Part shown: in pieces, positions 23,713 through 32,441 of the stretch
Numbering within the stretch: the first letter of the stretch is position 1
Layout: every line of letters starts with the position of its first letter
From: an uncultured Bacteroidales bacterium
GTDB lineage: Bacteria; Bacteroidota; Bacteroidia; Bacteroidales; WCHB1-69
DNA length: 34,644 bases
Assembly: GCA_937892025.1 (NCBI GenBank)
Contig: CALAVA010000010.1
Span: 1-34,644 of the forward strand
Reading direction: 5' to 3'
Translations under genes and position numbers: made by a program
Notes under the pieces: generated by a model
Told to the model about the DNA's origin: nothing
The model's input: only the letters and a program-made list of their open reading frames with translations
The model's database searches: none

Positions 23713-25536
23713 ATGGAAAAAGATAATTTAGTTGAAATTAAAAAAGGACAAACAGGAACGGGCTTACTTATTGAGCACGATGGATATATTTCACCAGAAA
23801 TAGGCAATAACAAAAAACTTTTCGAGGATATAAACAGTGGAAAGATTGGTGATGAATTCCATTGTCCATACCCATTTATTGTGTCAGCAGTATTTCAAAA
23901 ATTTGGAATAGAAAATGCAAACGGAAGAATATATCCTGAAGACATTTTGAAACGTGAAGTCCAAAAATACATGGAAAAAATTGCAGAAAAAAGAGCTATA
24001 GGCGAATGCTATAGGCCAGAAACAATGATTCTAACAGAAAAAGGGTGGAAACATTTATATGAAGTATCTGAAGGTGAAAACATATTGACATTAAACGCCG
24101 AAACAAACAAAATTGAAATTAAGCCAATAAAATCAATTTTAAAGTACCATTATAATGGAAAAATGCTAAACATAAAAGGAAGACAAATAAATGATATTGT
24201 AACACCAGACCACGGATTTCCTTTATACGACAGAAATAATAAATTCAAGAAATTCATAACGGCAAAAGAAATTTCTGAATTTGATAAAATATCACATTTT
24301 TACATTCCCAAAACAGGAGAATGGGTTGGAAAAAGTGATAAATATATGGTAATACCAAAATTAAATGAAAATGAACTTGGTAAAAGAATACGTCATAATT
24401 TGAAGAAAAAATACACATCTGATTTAATAATACCTATGGATATATTCGCAAAATTTATGGGTATTTACCTTTCAGAAGGTTCACATTCAAAAAAAGAAAG
24501 TAAATCTTACAAAATAAACATTCACCAAAAAAAAGAAGACGTTTGTGAGGAAATACAAAAAATGTTAGAAGAATTGGGTATTGATTTTACAATAAGCACA
24601 AACAAAAAGACAAATTGTAAAACGTTTGTATTAAATGATATGAGACTTTATAAATACGTTCAACAATTTGGGTTATGCTATGATAAATTTGTCCCATTTG
24701 AACTAAAGCAGCAAAACAGCAACATATTAAAAATTTTTTATGATTGGTTTGTAATGGGCGATGGAAGGTTACGTTGTGATAAAAGAAGAAAAAGAATAAG
24801 TATGTCGGATGACGTATTTTCAACTTCAAAACAATTAGCATTAGACCTAAACGAAATACAATTAAAAATCGGATATTCTGGAACATTCTCAATTGAAAAA
24901 AGAGATAATGATAGGCCAATAGAAGAAAAAAGAATTATTAAAGGAGAAAGCCCGCATGAAATGTATTTTACGTATAGGTCACTTACAAAAGGAATATACA
25001 CAGACAATAGATTTATGTCTGTTAATGAAATTGATTATAACGGAGATGTAATGTGTGTTGAAGTCGAAAATCATATATGGTATGTAATGGATAACAACAG
25101 ATGCCATTGGACTAAAAACTGTAATCACCCAAGTGAATCAGTAATTGACCTTTCAAGAGTTGCAATCAATATTGTTGAATTACATTGGGAAGGCCACACG
25201 TTGGTTGGAAAACTTGAAATTGTAACAAGTCCAGGATTTAGAAAATATGGAATTATATCTTGTCAAGGTGACCAAGTTGCAAATCTTATATTACAAGGAA
25301 TAAAAGTTGGTGTTTCTTCAAGAGGTCTTGGTACTGTAACAAACAAAATGGGAATTCTGTATGTGGCCGATGACTATGAAATAGTATGTTGGGACGTTGT
25401 TTCAGACCCTTCAACGCCAAACGCATGGATAACGCCTGAAGACCAAATACCACAACAATATATTGAAAATAAAACAACAGAAAAAAATACTATTTTTGAA
25501 GAATTAGGAAAATTTTCAGATTGGCTAAATGATTAA
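23713..25536 (+). CDS. Prohead protease (T4 gp21-like), intein-interrupted
   Basis: 607 codons: a host protein of about 236 residues split by a 371-residue intein. The N-extein (1-98) has FIVSAVFQKFGIENANGRIYP, and the C-extein begins CNHPSESVIDLSRVA, then HWEGHTLVGKLEIV and IKVGVSSRGLG. This is the S80/gp21 prohead protease pattern: catalytic His472 in NHPS and nucleophile Ser535 or Ser536 in VGVSSRG. The enzyme cleaves scaffold, capsid and internal head proteins after L/I-x-E during maturation. It sits immediately upstream of scaffold and capsid genes as in T4-like phages. The intein separates GE from CNHP, right beside the catalytic His, so activity should require splicing. C-terminal ELGKFSDWLND. 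Confidence 0.9.
   Translation: MEKDNLVEIKKGQTGTGLLIEHDGYISPEIGNNKKLFEDINSGKIGDEFHCPYPFIVSAVFQKFGIENANGRIYPEDILKREVQKYMEKIAEKRAIGECYRPETMILTEKGWKHLYEVSEGENILTLNAETNKIEIKPIKSILKYHYNGKMLNIKGRQINDIVTPDHGFPLYDRNNKFKKFITAKEISEFDKISHFYIPKTGEWVGKSDKYMVIPKLNENELGKRIRHNLKKKYTSDLIIPMDIFAKFMGIYLSEGSHSKKESKSYKINIHQKKEDVCEEIQKMLEELGIDFTISTNKKTNCKTFVLNDMRLYKYVQQFGLCYDKFVPFELKQQNSNILKIFYDWFVMGDGRLRCDKRRKRISMSDDVFSTSKQLALDLNEIQLKIGYSGTFSIEKRDNDRPIEEKRIIKGESPHEMYFTYRSLTKGIYTDNRFMSVNEIDYNGDVMCVEVENHIWYVMDNNRCHWTKNCNHPSESVIDLSRVAINIVELHWEGHTLVGKLEIVTSPGFRKYGIISCQGDQVANLILQGIKVGVSSRGLGTVTNKMGILYVADDYEIVCWDVVSDPSTPNAWITPEDQIPQQYIENKTTEKNTIFEELGKFSDWLND
24007..25119 (+). mobile_element. Intein with LAGLIDADG homing endonuclease
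   Basis: Residues 99-469 of the protease gene. It starts with Cys99 (CYRPETMILTEKGWKHLYEV, block A). Block B is DIVTPDHGF (TxxH), and two LAGLIDADG-type helices are FMGIYLSEGS and WFVMGDGRL. Block F is VMCVEVENHIWYV, and the end is HWTKN followed by Cys470 as +1 residue. The Asn is canonical but the penultimate residue is Lys rather than the usual His. An intact endonuclease suggests active homing into the conserved protease active site. Confidence 0.9.
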
Positions 25537-25578
25537 TTTTCTTAATTTACTAACAATTAGAGTATTTTTTCATTTTAA

Positions 25579-25589
25579 ATGATATTTAT
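25579..25589 (+). promoter_or_regulatory. Putative late promoter, variant ATGATATTTAT
   Basis: Keeps TATTTAT and position (35 bases before the ATG at 25625), but the base before TATTTAT is A rather than C. The weakest of the set. Confidence 0.4.
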
Positions 25590-25624
25590 TATTAAAAAAT
25601 AACAATTAAAATTGCTGATTAATA

Positions 25625-27352
25625 ATGAGCACTAAAAATAAAAGCATAGCATCTCAAGCACTTTTGGAAATGGATGCCATAACTTCTGCAATAAAAGAAG
25701 AGAGTAAGAAATCATTAAACACTCTTTTATCTGAGGCAGTTAAAACCGCTTTAAGAGAAAGTTGCGATGAAGACGATGACAAAGGTGAAGTGATTGATGA
25801 TGAAGAAGAAAGCACAACTGAGAAAAAGCCTTCTGATAAAAAGAAAAAGCCAAAACAAGAAAACGAAGCAGGAAACCCTGAAATGGGTGGTGATGAGCAG
25901 CCAGGAAACGAACAAATGGCACAGCAACAAATGCCACAACAAATGGGTGGACAACAAGGTGCACCAGAAGAAAGTCCTGAAATGATGGGTGGTGAACAAA
26001 TGCCACAAGAAAATCCAGGAGATAGTAAAGAAAGTTGGGATGACTTTTCAGATTATCAAGTTGGCGATAGTAATACGTATGACCTCACAGGTGAGAATGA
26101 CTACGATACCGTAGTAAAGGTTTATAAACTTTTGAACGATGAAGACCAAGTTGTTGTAAGAAAAGATGGCAACACACTTCAGCTTCAAGATAACGAAGCC
26201 GGCACTGAATACGTCATTGATTTAGGCGGCGATGGTGAAGAACCAGAGGCAACAGCCGAATATATGGGTGGTGAGGAAATGCCTGACGAACTAAACGAAT
26301 CCTTGTTAGATGGTTATGACTTTGACGGAATCGAACTTACCAGCGATTTCAATGATGACGAACCATTTGAAGACGATTTTACTGATGACCAAACAGTTAT
26401 TGGGCACGAAGAAGATGACCCATTCGTTTATGGCGATTATGAAGACCATAGAGATGAAGATTTGGGCGATTTTGACGAATTCAATGATGATATGGCAGGA
26501 TTCGATGATGAGTTATACGAAGGCAAAATAAAAAATAATAAAAAAGCAAGAAAGCCAATGAAAGAAAGCAAAGAAGTACTATTCGAGGTTGACCTTGGAT
26601 ATACAGACAATTACCAAGACAAGGACCCGATAGCAGGACTTTCTAATAATGAACCTTCTAAGGGTGGCAAATCTTGGCACAAAGGTGTTCCAACTGGAAC
26701 AAAAAAGCCATGGGCAGGCGAAACAAAATCAAAAGGTGACCCATTCAAAAATACACAAAAAGTTGAAGGTAGTGTAAACGAAGAAGACCTTGGCACTGAT
26801 GCACTTGGTAGTGCTGAAATGGAAGAACAAAAGACTGTGGGCGGTTTTGTACAGCAAAATTCAGTAACAGCTTCTAATATTCCTAACAGCAATGGTAGAA
26901 AAGCAAGAAGCCAAAGAGGTACTGATGTTCAAGTAACAGGTAGTGCAAATCCACGTTATTCTTCTGCAAACGAAAGCAGAGAATTGAAAGCCATTAAGAA
27001 CGAAAACAAAGAGCTTAAAAAGGCAATCATGGAACTTCGCAAGAATTTGAATGAAGCATATATCACCAACGTAAACCTTGGCAAAATTACAAAATTGTTC
27101 CTTGAGAACACAACATCTCAACAAGAAAAGATTGATATTGTTAATCGTTTCTCAAACGAGGCAAAAACTGTAGAACAATCTAACGTTCTTTATGAATCCA
27201 TTGATAAGCAATTAAAGAATAATCAACAAATTAGTCTTAACGAATATTCAGCAACTGCTAAAGGAACTAAAGAATTAAATGAGCAAAAAATCTATAAAAC
27301 TAACGACTTAATGAAAACAATTGACCTTATGGGCAGAGTTTTGAGTTGTTAA
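25625..27352 (+). CDS. Prohead scaffold/core protein (gp22-like)
   Basis: 575 residues between the prohead protease and the major capsid protein, the position of T4 gene 22. The N-terminal helix contains SLNTLLSEAVKTALRES with LSE|A. Residues about 80-145 are a Gln/Met/Gly-rich linker (QQMPQQMGG); 220-300 is highly acidic. The C-terminal 130 residues form a helical coiled-coil-like core (ELKAIKNENKELKKAIMELR, then NLGKITKLFLENTTSQQEK), matching the conserved C-terminal part of T4-like scaffolds. Several L-x-E sites (LNEA, LNEY, LNEQ) fit complete degradation by the protease during head maturation. The size is about twice T4 gp22, the excess being the acidic and Gln-rich middle. Confidence 0.75.
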   Translation: MSTKNKSIASQALLEMDAITSAIKEESKKSLNTLLSEAVKTALRESCDEDDDKGEVIDDEEESTTEKKPSDKKKKPKQENEAGNPEMGGDEQPGNEQMAQQQMPQQMGGQQGAPEESPEMMGGEQMPQENPGDSKESWDDFSDYQVGDSNTYDLTGENDYDTVVKVYKLLNDEDQVVVRKDGNTLQLQDNEAGTEYVIDLGGDGEEPEATAEYMGGEEMPDELNESLLDGYDFDGIELTSDFNDDEPFEDDFTDDQTVIGHEEDDPFVYGDYEDHRDEDLGDFDEFNDDMAGFDDELYEGKIKNNKKARKPMKESKEVLFEVDLGYTDNYQDKDPIAGLSNNEPSKGGKSWHKGVPTGTKKPWAGETKSKGDPFKNTQKVEGSVNEEDLGTDALGSAEMEEQKTVGGFVQQNSVTASNIPNSNGRKARSQRGTDVQVTGSANPRYSSANESRELKAIKNENKELKKAIMELRKNLNEAYITNVNLGKITKLFLENTTSQQEKIDIVNRFSNEAKTVEQSNVLYESIDKQLKNNQQISLNEYSATAKGTKELNEQKIYKTNDLMKTIDLMGRVLSC

Positions 27353-27362
27353 TACTATTTAT
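27353..27362 (+). promoter_or_regulatory. Putative phage late promoter TACTATTTAT
   Basis: Follows the scaffold stop codon at once; 38 bases before the capsid ATG at 27401. No terminator intervenes, so the capsid gene can be read both from here and from upstream. Confidence 0.6.
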
Positions 27363-27400
27363 TAAACAAATAAAGAATAAGAAAAAACAAAATAAGTAAA

Positions 27401-29392
27401 ATGAGAGAATTTTTAGCATCTGGTCAAGTGGGTAATATCGAACTCAACGAACAGAAAAGAATCAGAAAAGAAATTAATGAACGTTGGTCATCATTGGGCA
27501 TGGTTGACGGTCTTAAAGGTATAGTCAAAGAAAATATCGCTACATTGTATGAAAACGAAGCTAAGGCTCTTCTTTCAGAAGCAACTGCTTCAGACAATAG
27601 CGGTTCATTCGAGACTGTTGTCTTCCCTATCATCAGAAGAGTTTTCAGCAAACTTCTTGCTAATGACATTGTTTCAGTTCAAGCAATGAACCTTCCAATC
27701 GGTAAGTTGTTCTTCATGGTTCCAGTAACAAGTGAAAGAGAATGGGATGAAAAATTCTTAGACAATGATGGTAGAGTACAAGACGGTTCAGTTGGTAGAC
27801 ATCGTGGCCTTATGGGTTATGAAAGAACCGACAGACGTAACGGTAGCACATACAACCGTTTCTATCTTCCTGACGATGTAGTTAACGGAATGGCATTTGA
27901 ATACACCGTTGACGGTGGCAAAACTTGGAATGCTATTGATGATGTTAATAACTACGATGAAGCTGTTAACGCAGTTAAAGACGAAGAAGGTACTAATGGA
28001 GAAAAGCCAATAATCAGGCAAGTTTCACCTAATGTAACAAAGTACAACAAGAGAACTCTTTATGATTTGTTCTACAATGACTTTTTGTATGACAATTCAA
28101 AAGGTAAGATTCGTATCAGAATCAGCAGCGATGTAACTCCTGTAACATTTGTTGACTTTGAACCATTACCTTTGAATGACGCTAACACAAAGCCTGCTAG
28201 CATCAAGCCACAAGCATATGCTGATGGTACTATCAGAAACATTATGCTTAAAGTTAAAGGCTTTTCATCATACAATGCAGGTAAATTAACAGGTCCTGAT
28301 GGAAATGAAATGGACACAGAAGCATTCTTGGCTTCACTGAAAGTCTATGCAGCACAAGACATCAATTCAGAAGATGGTGCTTCATTTGAACAATATGAAG
28401 GTATTCCTTTCAGAGTCGTATCACAAAAATACGGTAAAGGAATGGTTGAATATGGCAATCCTTGCCAAGCAGACGGTTCAATCTTGATTGACCTTGACCT
28501 TGCAAAACCTGCAAAGAAACAAGGACAAACTCTTGATGGTTATATTGGTGTTGACTATAGCGTTTTAGAAAACATTAATTCAGGAACAGCAGCAAGTTTC
28601 TTCAATGTTGCTTGGTCACAATATGACTCATTAGAACTTGAAACCGAAATCGGTGAAGTTTCATTCAAACTTGACAGTGAAACTGTTTCAGTTGAAGAAA
28701 GAAAACTTAGAGCAACTTGGTCACCTGAGTTAGCACAAGATGTCAGCGCTTTCCATAATATTGACGCTGAAGCTGAATTGACAGCATTGTTATCAGAACA
28801 AATCGCTGCTGAAATTGACCGTGAAATCCTTAGAGATTTGAGAAAGTTTGGTCCATGGCAAGCAAGATGGGATGTTAACGGATGGAGAAGACAAGCTGGT
28901 TTCTCAACCAACTACACTCAAAAAGACTGGAACCAAGAATTGATGACTAAGATTAACCAAGTTTCAGCACAAATCCACAAGACAACTCTTCGTGGTGGTG
29001 CTAACTTCATCGTAGTTTCATCAGAAATCTCAGCAGTATTCGACAACCTTGAATACTTCCACGTTTCAGATGCTAATGCTGAATCAGACCAATACAATAT
29101 GGGTATTGAAAGAATTGGTGCTCTTCAAAACAGATATCAAGTTTATAGAGACCCATATTCACCTGCTTGGTCAATCATTATCGGTCATAAGGGTAAATCA
29201 TTGTTAGATACAGGTTACATCTATGCACCTTATATCCCAATGCAATTAACCCCAACTATTTACAACCCTGAAAACTTCGCACCCGTAAAAGGCATAATGA
29301 CGAGGTATGCAAAAAAATGTGTTAATAACAGATTCTACGGTGGTGTTAAAGTTGATGGTCTTGTACAATGGGACCCACAAGAAATTCGCTAA
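27401..29392 (+). CDS. Major capsid protein (T4 gp23-like)
   Basis: 663 residues. After a helical leader, GSFETVVFPIIRRVFSKLLANDIVSVQAMNLP (in pieces from residue 68) is the strongly conserved gp23 block, with PIGKLFFMVPV following. ALLSE|ATAS places a gp21-type L-x-E cleavage after Glu60, close to the Glu65 site of T4 gp23. The middle (about 150-340) is an expanded insertion-type region. DREILRDLRKFGPWQARWD, FIVVSSEISAVFDNLEYFHV and the C-terminal YAPYIPMQLTPTIYNPENF ... MTRYAKK correspond to the conserved P-domain end. Assembles as hexamers of the head shell. Codons are less AT-rich than in neighbours, as expected of the most highly expressed gene. Own late motif upstream, strong terminator downstream. 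Confidence 0.92.
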   Translation: MREFLASGQVGNIELNEQKRIRKEINERWSSLGMVDGLKGIVKENIATLYENEAKALLSEATASDNSGSFETVVFPIIRRVFSKLLANDIVSVQAMNLPIGKLFFMVPVTSEREWDEKFLDNDGRVQDGSVGRHRGLMGYERTDRRNGSTYNRFYLPDDVVNGMAFEYTVDGGKTWNAIDDVNNYDEAVNAVKDEEGTNGEKPIIRQVSPNVTKYNKRTLYDLFYNDFLYDNSKGKIRIRISSDVTPVTFVDFEPLPLNDANTKPASIKPQAYADGTIRNIMLKVKGFSSYNAGKLTGPDGNEMDTEAFLASLKVYAAQDINSEDGASFEQYEGIPFRVVSQKYGKGMVEYGNPCQADGSILIDLDLAKPAKKQGQTLDGYIGVDYSVLENINSGTAASFFNVAWSQYDSLELETEIGEVSFKLDSETVSVEERKLRATWSPELAQDVSAFHNIDAEAELTALLSEQIAAEIDREILRDLRKFGPWQARWDVNGWRRQAGFSTNYTQKDWNQELMTKINQVSAQIHKTTLRGGANFIVVSSEISAVFDNLEYFHVSDANAESDQYNMGIERIGALQNRYQVYRDPYSPAWSIIIGHKGKSLLDTGYIYAPYIPMQLTPTIYNPENFAPVKGIMTRYAKKCVNNRFYGGVKVDGLVQWDPQEIR

Positions 29393-29419
29393 TTAAATAG
29401 TTGAATTATAAATACTTAA

Positions 29420-29449
29420 TGGGGCTTGTTTTTCAGGCCCCATTTTTTT
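29420..29449 (+). terminator. Strong terminator after the capsid gene
   Basis: TGGGGCTTG / CAGGCCCCA, a 9-bp stem with one G-T pair, five-T loop and a seven-T tail. Confidence 0.85.
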
Positions 29450-29519
29450 ATTTATAAAAAACGTAATAATTTGTTATTTGATTTATTTAACGCCTGTTTT
29501 TGGTGTTATTGTTTTTGTT

Positions 29520-29529
29520 AACTATTTAT
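29520..29529 (+). promoter_or_regulatory. Putative phage late promoter AACTATTTAT
   Basis: Motif copy 22 bases upstream of the ATG of the homing endonuclease gene, giving it an independent late-type promoter after the capsid terminator. Confidence 0.55.
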
Positions 29530-29551
29530 TGTATATTATAAAGAAAAAAAT

Positions 29552-31246
29552 ATGAAAATATTAACAGAAAAAGATAAAGAAACAATATGTTTTTTATACA
29601 AAAAAAGCACAATAGAAAAAATTGCAAGAAAATTTCATGTTTCAGAAAAAAGAATAAAAAACATATTATTAGAAAATGGTATTGAAATTTTTGTTCCAAC
29701 AAAAAAAATAATTGACGATGGATGGAATTATAATGAAGAACTAAAAAAAAGATATCCACCTAAAAATGGTTATCATTATGTTGCTATTGAAAAAAACGGA
29801 GAAAAAAGATTTAATGATTATTTAAACACTTCTGGTGCACTTACTTCACATTTAAAAAATAATGGTATTGAAGTACCTTCATTATATAAAAGAATATCAT
29901 TTTTTAAAAAAAACGGTTATCAATGGTATGAACAATGGTTTGATATCGTCCTTGTTGAAGATAATATTGAAACAAAAAAATGCCCTTATTGCAATTGGGA
30001 AACAATTGATGTTGATAATCACAGTGGTGCTTTCATCAATCACTTAATAAATGAACATGGAATAACAAAAGAAAAATATTTGTCTGAACATGAAGATGAA
30101 AGAGAATATTTTAGGCTTGCAAATAAAACGATTGATTTGCAAATGGAAACAAATGAAGAAAAGTTTGTAAAATGTGCAATATGTGGGAAAAAACTATCAA
30201 GGATTGATTGGCATCATTTAATAAAACATGGAATAACAAAAGAAGAATATATAAAAAAATACAGTGATAAAACCGTTTCAAAATCATTACATGATTTTGG
30301 TGTAAAACGAGCAAAAGAAACAAATACAAAAGCAAAAAAAACTTATACTTCAAAAGCCGAAAAAGAAATAATATCATTTTTAGTTTCAAACAACATTCAT
30401 TGCGAAAAAAATAGAACAATATTAAATGGTAAGGAAATTGATATTTTCATACCTGAAAAAAACATCGGAATAGAATATGATGGTTTAAGGTGGCATTCAC
30501 AATGGATGGGGAAAAAAAGTCCGTATTTTCATAATTCAAAAACCAATGAATGCTTAAAAATGGGTGTAAGATTAATTCATATATTTGAAGATGAATACCA
30601 AACAAATAAAGAACTTGTTATAAACAAATTATGCCATATACTTGAAATTAATAAAGGACTCGAAAAAATAATGGGAAGAAAATGTATGATTAAGAAAATA
30701 GGAATAGATACAGAAAAAGATTTTCTAAACAAATATCATATACAAGGATGGGTTGGGTCAACCATTGCATATGGCGCATTTTTTAACGATGAAATCATTG
30801 CTGTTATGTCTTTCAAAATAAAAGACAAAAATGGAAAATCATGGGAATTAATAAGGTTTGCAAGTAACTATAATTACATATGTCAGGGTATTGGCGGAAA
30901 ACTGTTTAATTATTTTGTTAAAGAGCATAACCCTTCTGAAGTTATATCTTTTGCCGATAGAAGATGGACAATTAATGAAAATCATAATATATATACAATA
31001 TTGGGATTTAAAAATTTGGGTCACACAAAACCAAGTTATAGTTATATTAACACAAAAATATGTAAATATAAAAGATTTCATAAATTTGGGTTTAGGAAAG
31101 AACGTTTAATGAAAAAATATGGTGAAAATTTTGGGCTAAATATAAATATGACAGAAACCGAAATGGCAAAAGCCTTAGGCTATGACAGAATATGGGATTG
31201 CGGACTTATTAAATATGTATGGAAAAACAAACTAATTCAATATTGA
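29552..31246 (+). CDS. Free-standing EDxHD (Vsr-like) homing endonuclease
   Basis: 564 residues. The N-terminal helix-turn-helix-like region (KSTIEKIARKFHVSEKRI) resembles DNA-binding modules of homing enzymes. Two zinc-finger-like units follow: CPYCNWETIDV...HLINEH near 150 and CAICGKKLSRIDWHHLIKHGI near 208. The nuclease core lies about 268-350: SKAEKEIISFLV, GKEIDIFIPEKNIGIEYDGL, RWHSQW, then GVRLIHIFEDEY, the E-D-x-H-D pattern of the I-Bth0305I/Vsr-like family. The C-terminal domain (about 380-510) resembles the GNAT-like part (IGGKLFNYFV, GFKNLGHTKPSYSYI) seen in T4 Hef-type endonucleases. It is not inside another gene and lies just after the capsid gene. It converges on the DGR reverse transcriptase with a 15-base overlap. 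Confidence 0.8.
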   Translation: MKILTEKDKETICFLYKKSTIEKIARKFHVSEKRIKNILLENGIEIFVPTKKIIDDGWNYNEELKKRYPPKNGYHYVAIEKNGEKRFNDYLNTSGALTSHLKNNGIEVPSLYKRISFFKKNGYQWYEQWFDIVLVEDNIETKKCPYCNWETIDVDNHSGAFINHLINEHGITKEKYLSEHEDEREYFRLANKTIDLQMETNEEKFVKCAICGKKLSRIDWHHLIKHGITKEEYIKKYSDKTVSKSLHDFGVKRAKETNTKAKKTYTSKAEKEIISFLVSNNIHCEKNRTILNGKEIDIFIPEKNIGIEYDGLRWHSQWMGKKSPYFHNSKTNECLKMGVRLIHIFEDEYQTNKELVINKLCHILEINKGLEKIMGRKCMIKKIGIDTEKDFLNKYHIQGWVGSTIAYGAFFNDEIIAVMSFKIKDKNGKSWELIRFASNYNYICQGIGGKLFNYFVKEHNPSEVISFADRRWTINENHNIYTILGFKNLGHTKPSYSYINTKICKYKRFHKFGFRKERLMKKYGENFGLNINMTETEMAKALGYDRIWDCGLIKYVWKNKLIQY

Positions 31247-32425
31247 TTTATCAAATAAATAAAACTTTGTCATATCTTTGTTGAATATTCCAATTTTATT
31301 TAATTTGTACATATGTGAAAACATTTCTTTCCTTATGTTATATGAAGAATTATGCCTAAAACAACCTAAATACGAATTAATAGAACATTCAATGCTCACT
31401 TTGCATTTCCAATCATTATTCTCTTTTTCGAAAATCTTTTTCCTTACCCTTCGTAGACTCTGATTAGACATGTATTTTCTGTATGGTTTTACAAACGAAC
31501 CAAGGAATTCAACACCTTTGCTATAATGACATATTTTTGTTTTTCCTTCATTTACCTCAAGATGTAGATTATCATTCAAGAACTTCTTTATTATCGGTAT
31601 TATTGACAATAGGAATTCTTTATTATGGCTAACGATGTAAAAATCATCGACATATCTTCCATAATGCATACATTTTAGTTCCCTCTTGCAGAATTGGTCC
31701 AATACATTCAAAAACACATTGCTAAACAATTGGCTTGTCAAATTTCCTATTGGCAACCCATATCCAATTGGACTATAGAAAAGGCTTTTAGACTTAGGAA
31801 GACCTTCCCAATTCTTTTTATTTCCCCTAAACACACATCCTTTTGTCGGGTCCAATAATGCCAATTCTTTTGTTAAATAATATATAAACCCAAAATCAGT
31901 TTTACAATAACAACCATCTTTTTCCTGTTTTAACTCTTCTTTTTTCAACGAAGAAACAACTATATCGTAAAGTAGATTTCTGTCTATATGCATAAAATAC
32001 CCCTTGATGTCCATTTTAAGTATATAACAATCACGTGTATAATTAAGGCTTTCTTTCCTTATATGATTGTAAAGTCTATCAATACCGAAATGAGTACCCC
32101 TGTCTTTTATGCAACTATATGTGTCATATATAAACGTCTTTTCAAATATTTTGTGCGTTAAGTTATAATACAAATGATGCACAATCCTATCCCTAAACAT
32201 TGCAGCAAAAATCTCCCTTTTCTTCGGGTCCTCTATAATAAAACAAACAGAACTCATTGGCCTATAAGTCCTATTATAAAGTTCATCACATAATTCAGAA
32301 AGATTTTTATGCAAATTCTTTTCAAACTCAATAACATACATCTTTTTTGATTTATGTTTTCTTGCATCAGATTCTGCAACATAAAGTTCAAAAAGTAATT
32401 GTTTCTTTGTAAGAATATGTACCAT
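31232..32425 (-). CDS. DGR reverse transcriptase
   Basis: 397 residues from ATG at 32425; longer frames starting at 32527 would run through the template repeat and are rejected. The RT palm motifs are present: KMDIKGYF at 137-144 (first catalytic Asp), GLPIGNLTSQ at 223-232 (the I-G-x-x-x-S-Q form typical of DGR enzymes, in place of Q-G-x-x-x-S-P of group II introns) and GRYVDDFYIV with YVDD at 258-261, then KICHYSKGVEFLG. No maturase or endonuclease domain, and about 400 residues, as expected for DGR RTs. It copies the template RNA with adenine-specific errors for transfer to the variable repeat. The TR ends 29 bases upstream of the start. Ends with TAG. Confidence 0.95.
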   Translation of the reverse strand: MVHILTKKQLLFELYVAESDARKHKSKKMYVIEFEKNLHKNLSELCDELYNRTYRPMSSVCFIIEDPKKREIFAAMFRDRIVHHLYYNLTHKIFEKTFIYDTYSCIKDRGTHFGIDRLYNHIRKESLNYTRDCYILKMDIKGYFMHIDRNLLYDIVVSSLKKEELKQEKDGCYCKTDFGFIYYLTKELALLDPTKGCVFRGNKKNWEGLPKSKSLFYSPIGYGLPIGNLTSQLFSNVFLNVLDQFCKRELKCMHYGRYVDDFYIVSHNKEFLLSIIPIIKKFLNDNLHLEVNEGKTKICHYSKGVEFLGSFVKPYRKYMSNQSLRRVRKKIFEKENNDWKCKVSIECSINSYLGCFRHNSSYNIRKEMFSHMYKLNKIGIFNKDMTKFYLFDKSILN

Positions 32426-32441
32426 ATTAAATAAAAAAATT

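Noticed and set aside
29393..29410. Minus-strand late promoter near 29395 (ACTATTTAA)
   Set aside because: Only a partial match and no minus-strand gene follows it.
31232..32425. Reverse transcriptase as group II intron or retron enzyme
   Set aside because: No maturase/endonuclease domain, no intron structure, the motif is IGNLTSQ, and a TR/VR pair with adenine-only changes is present.
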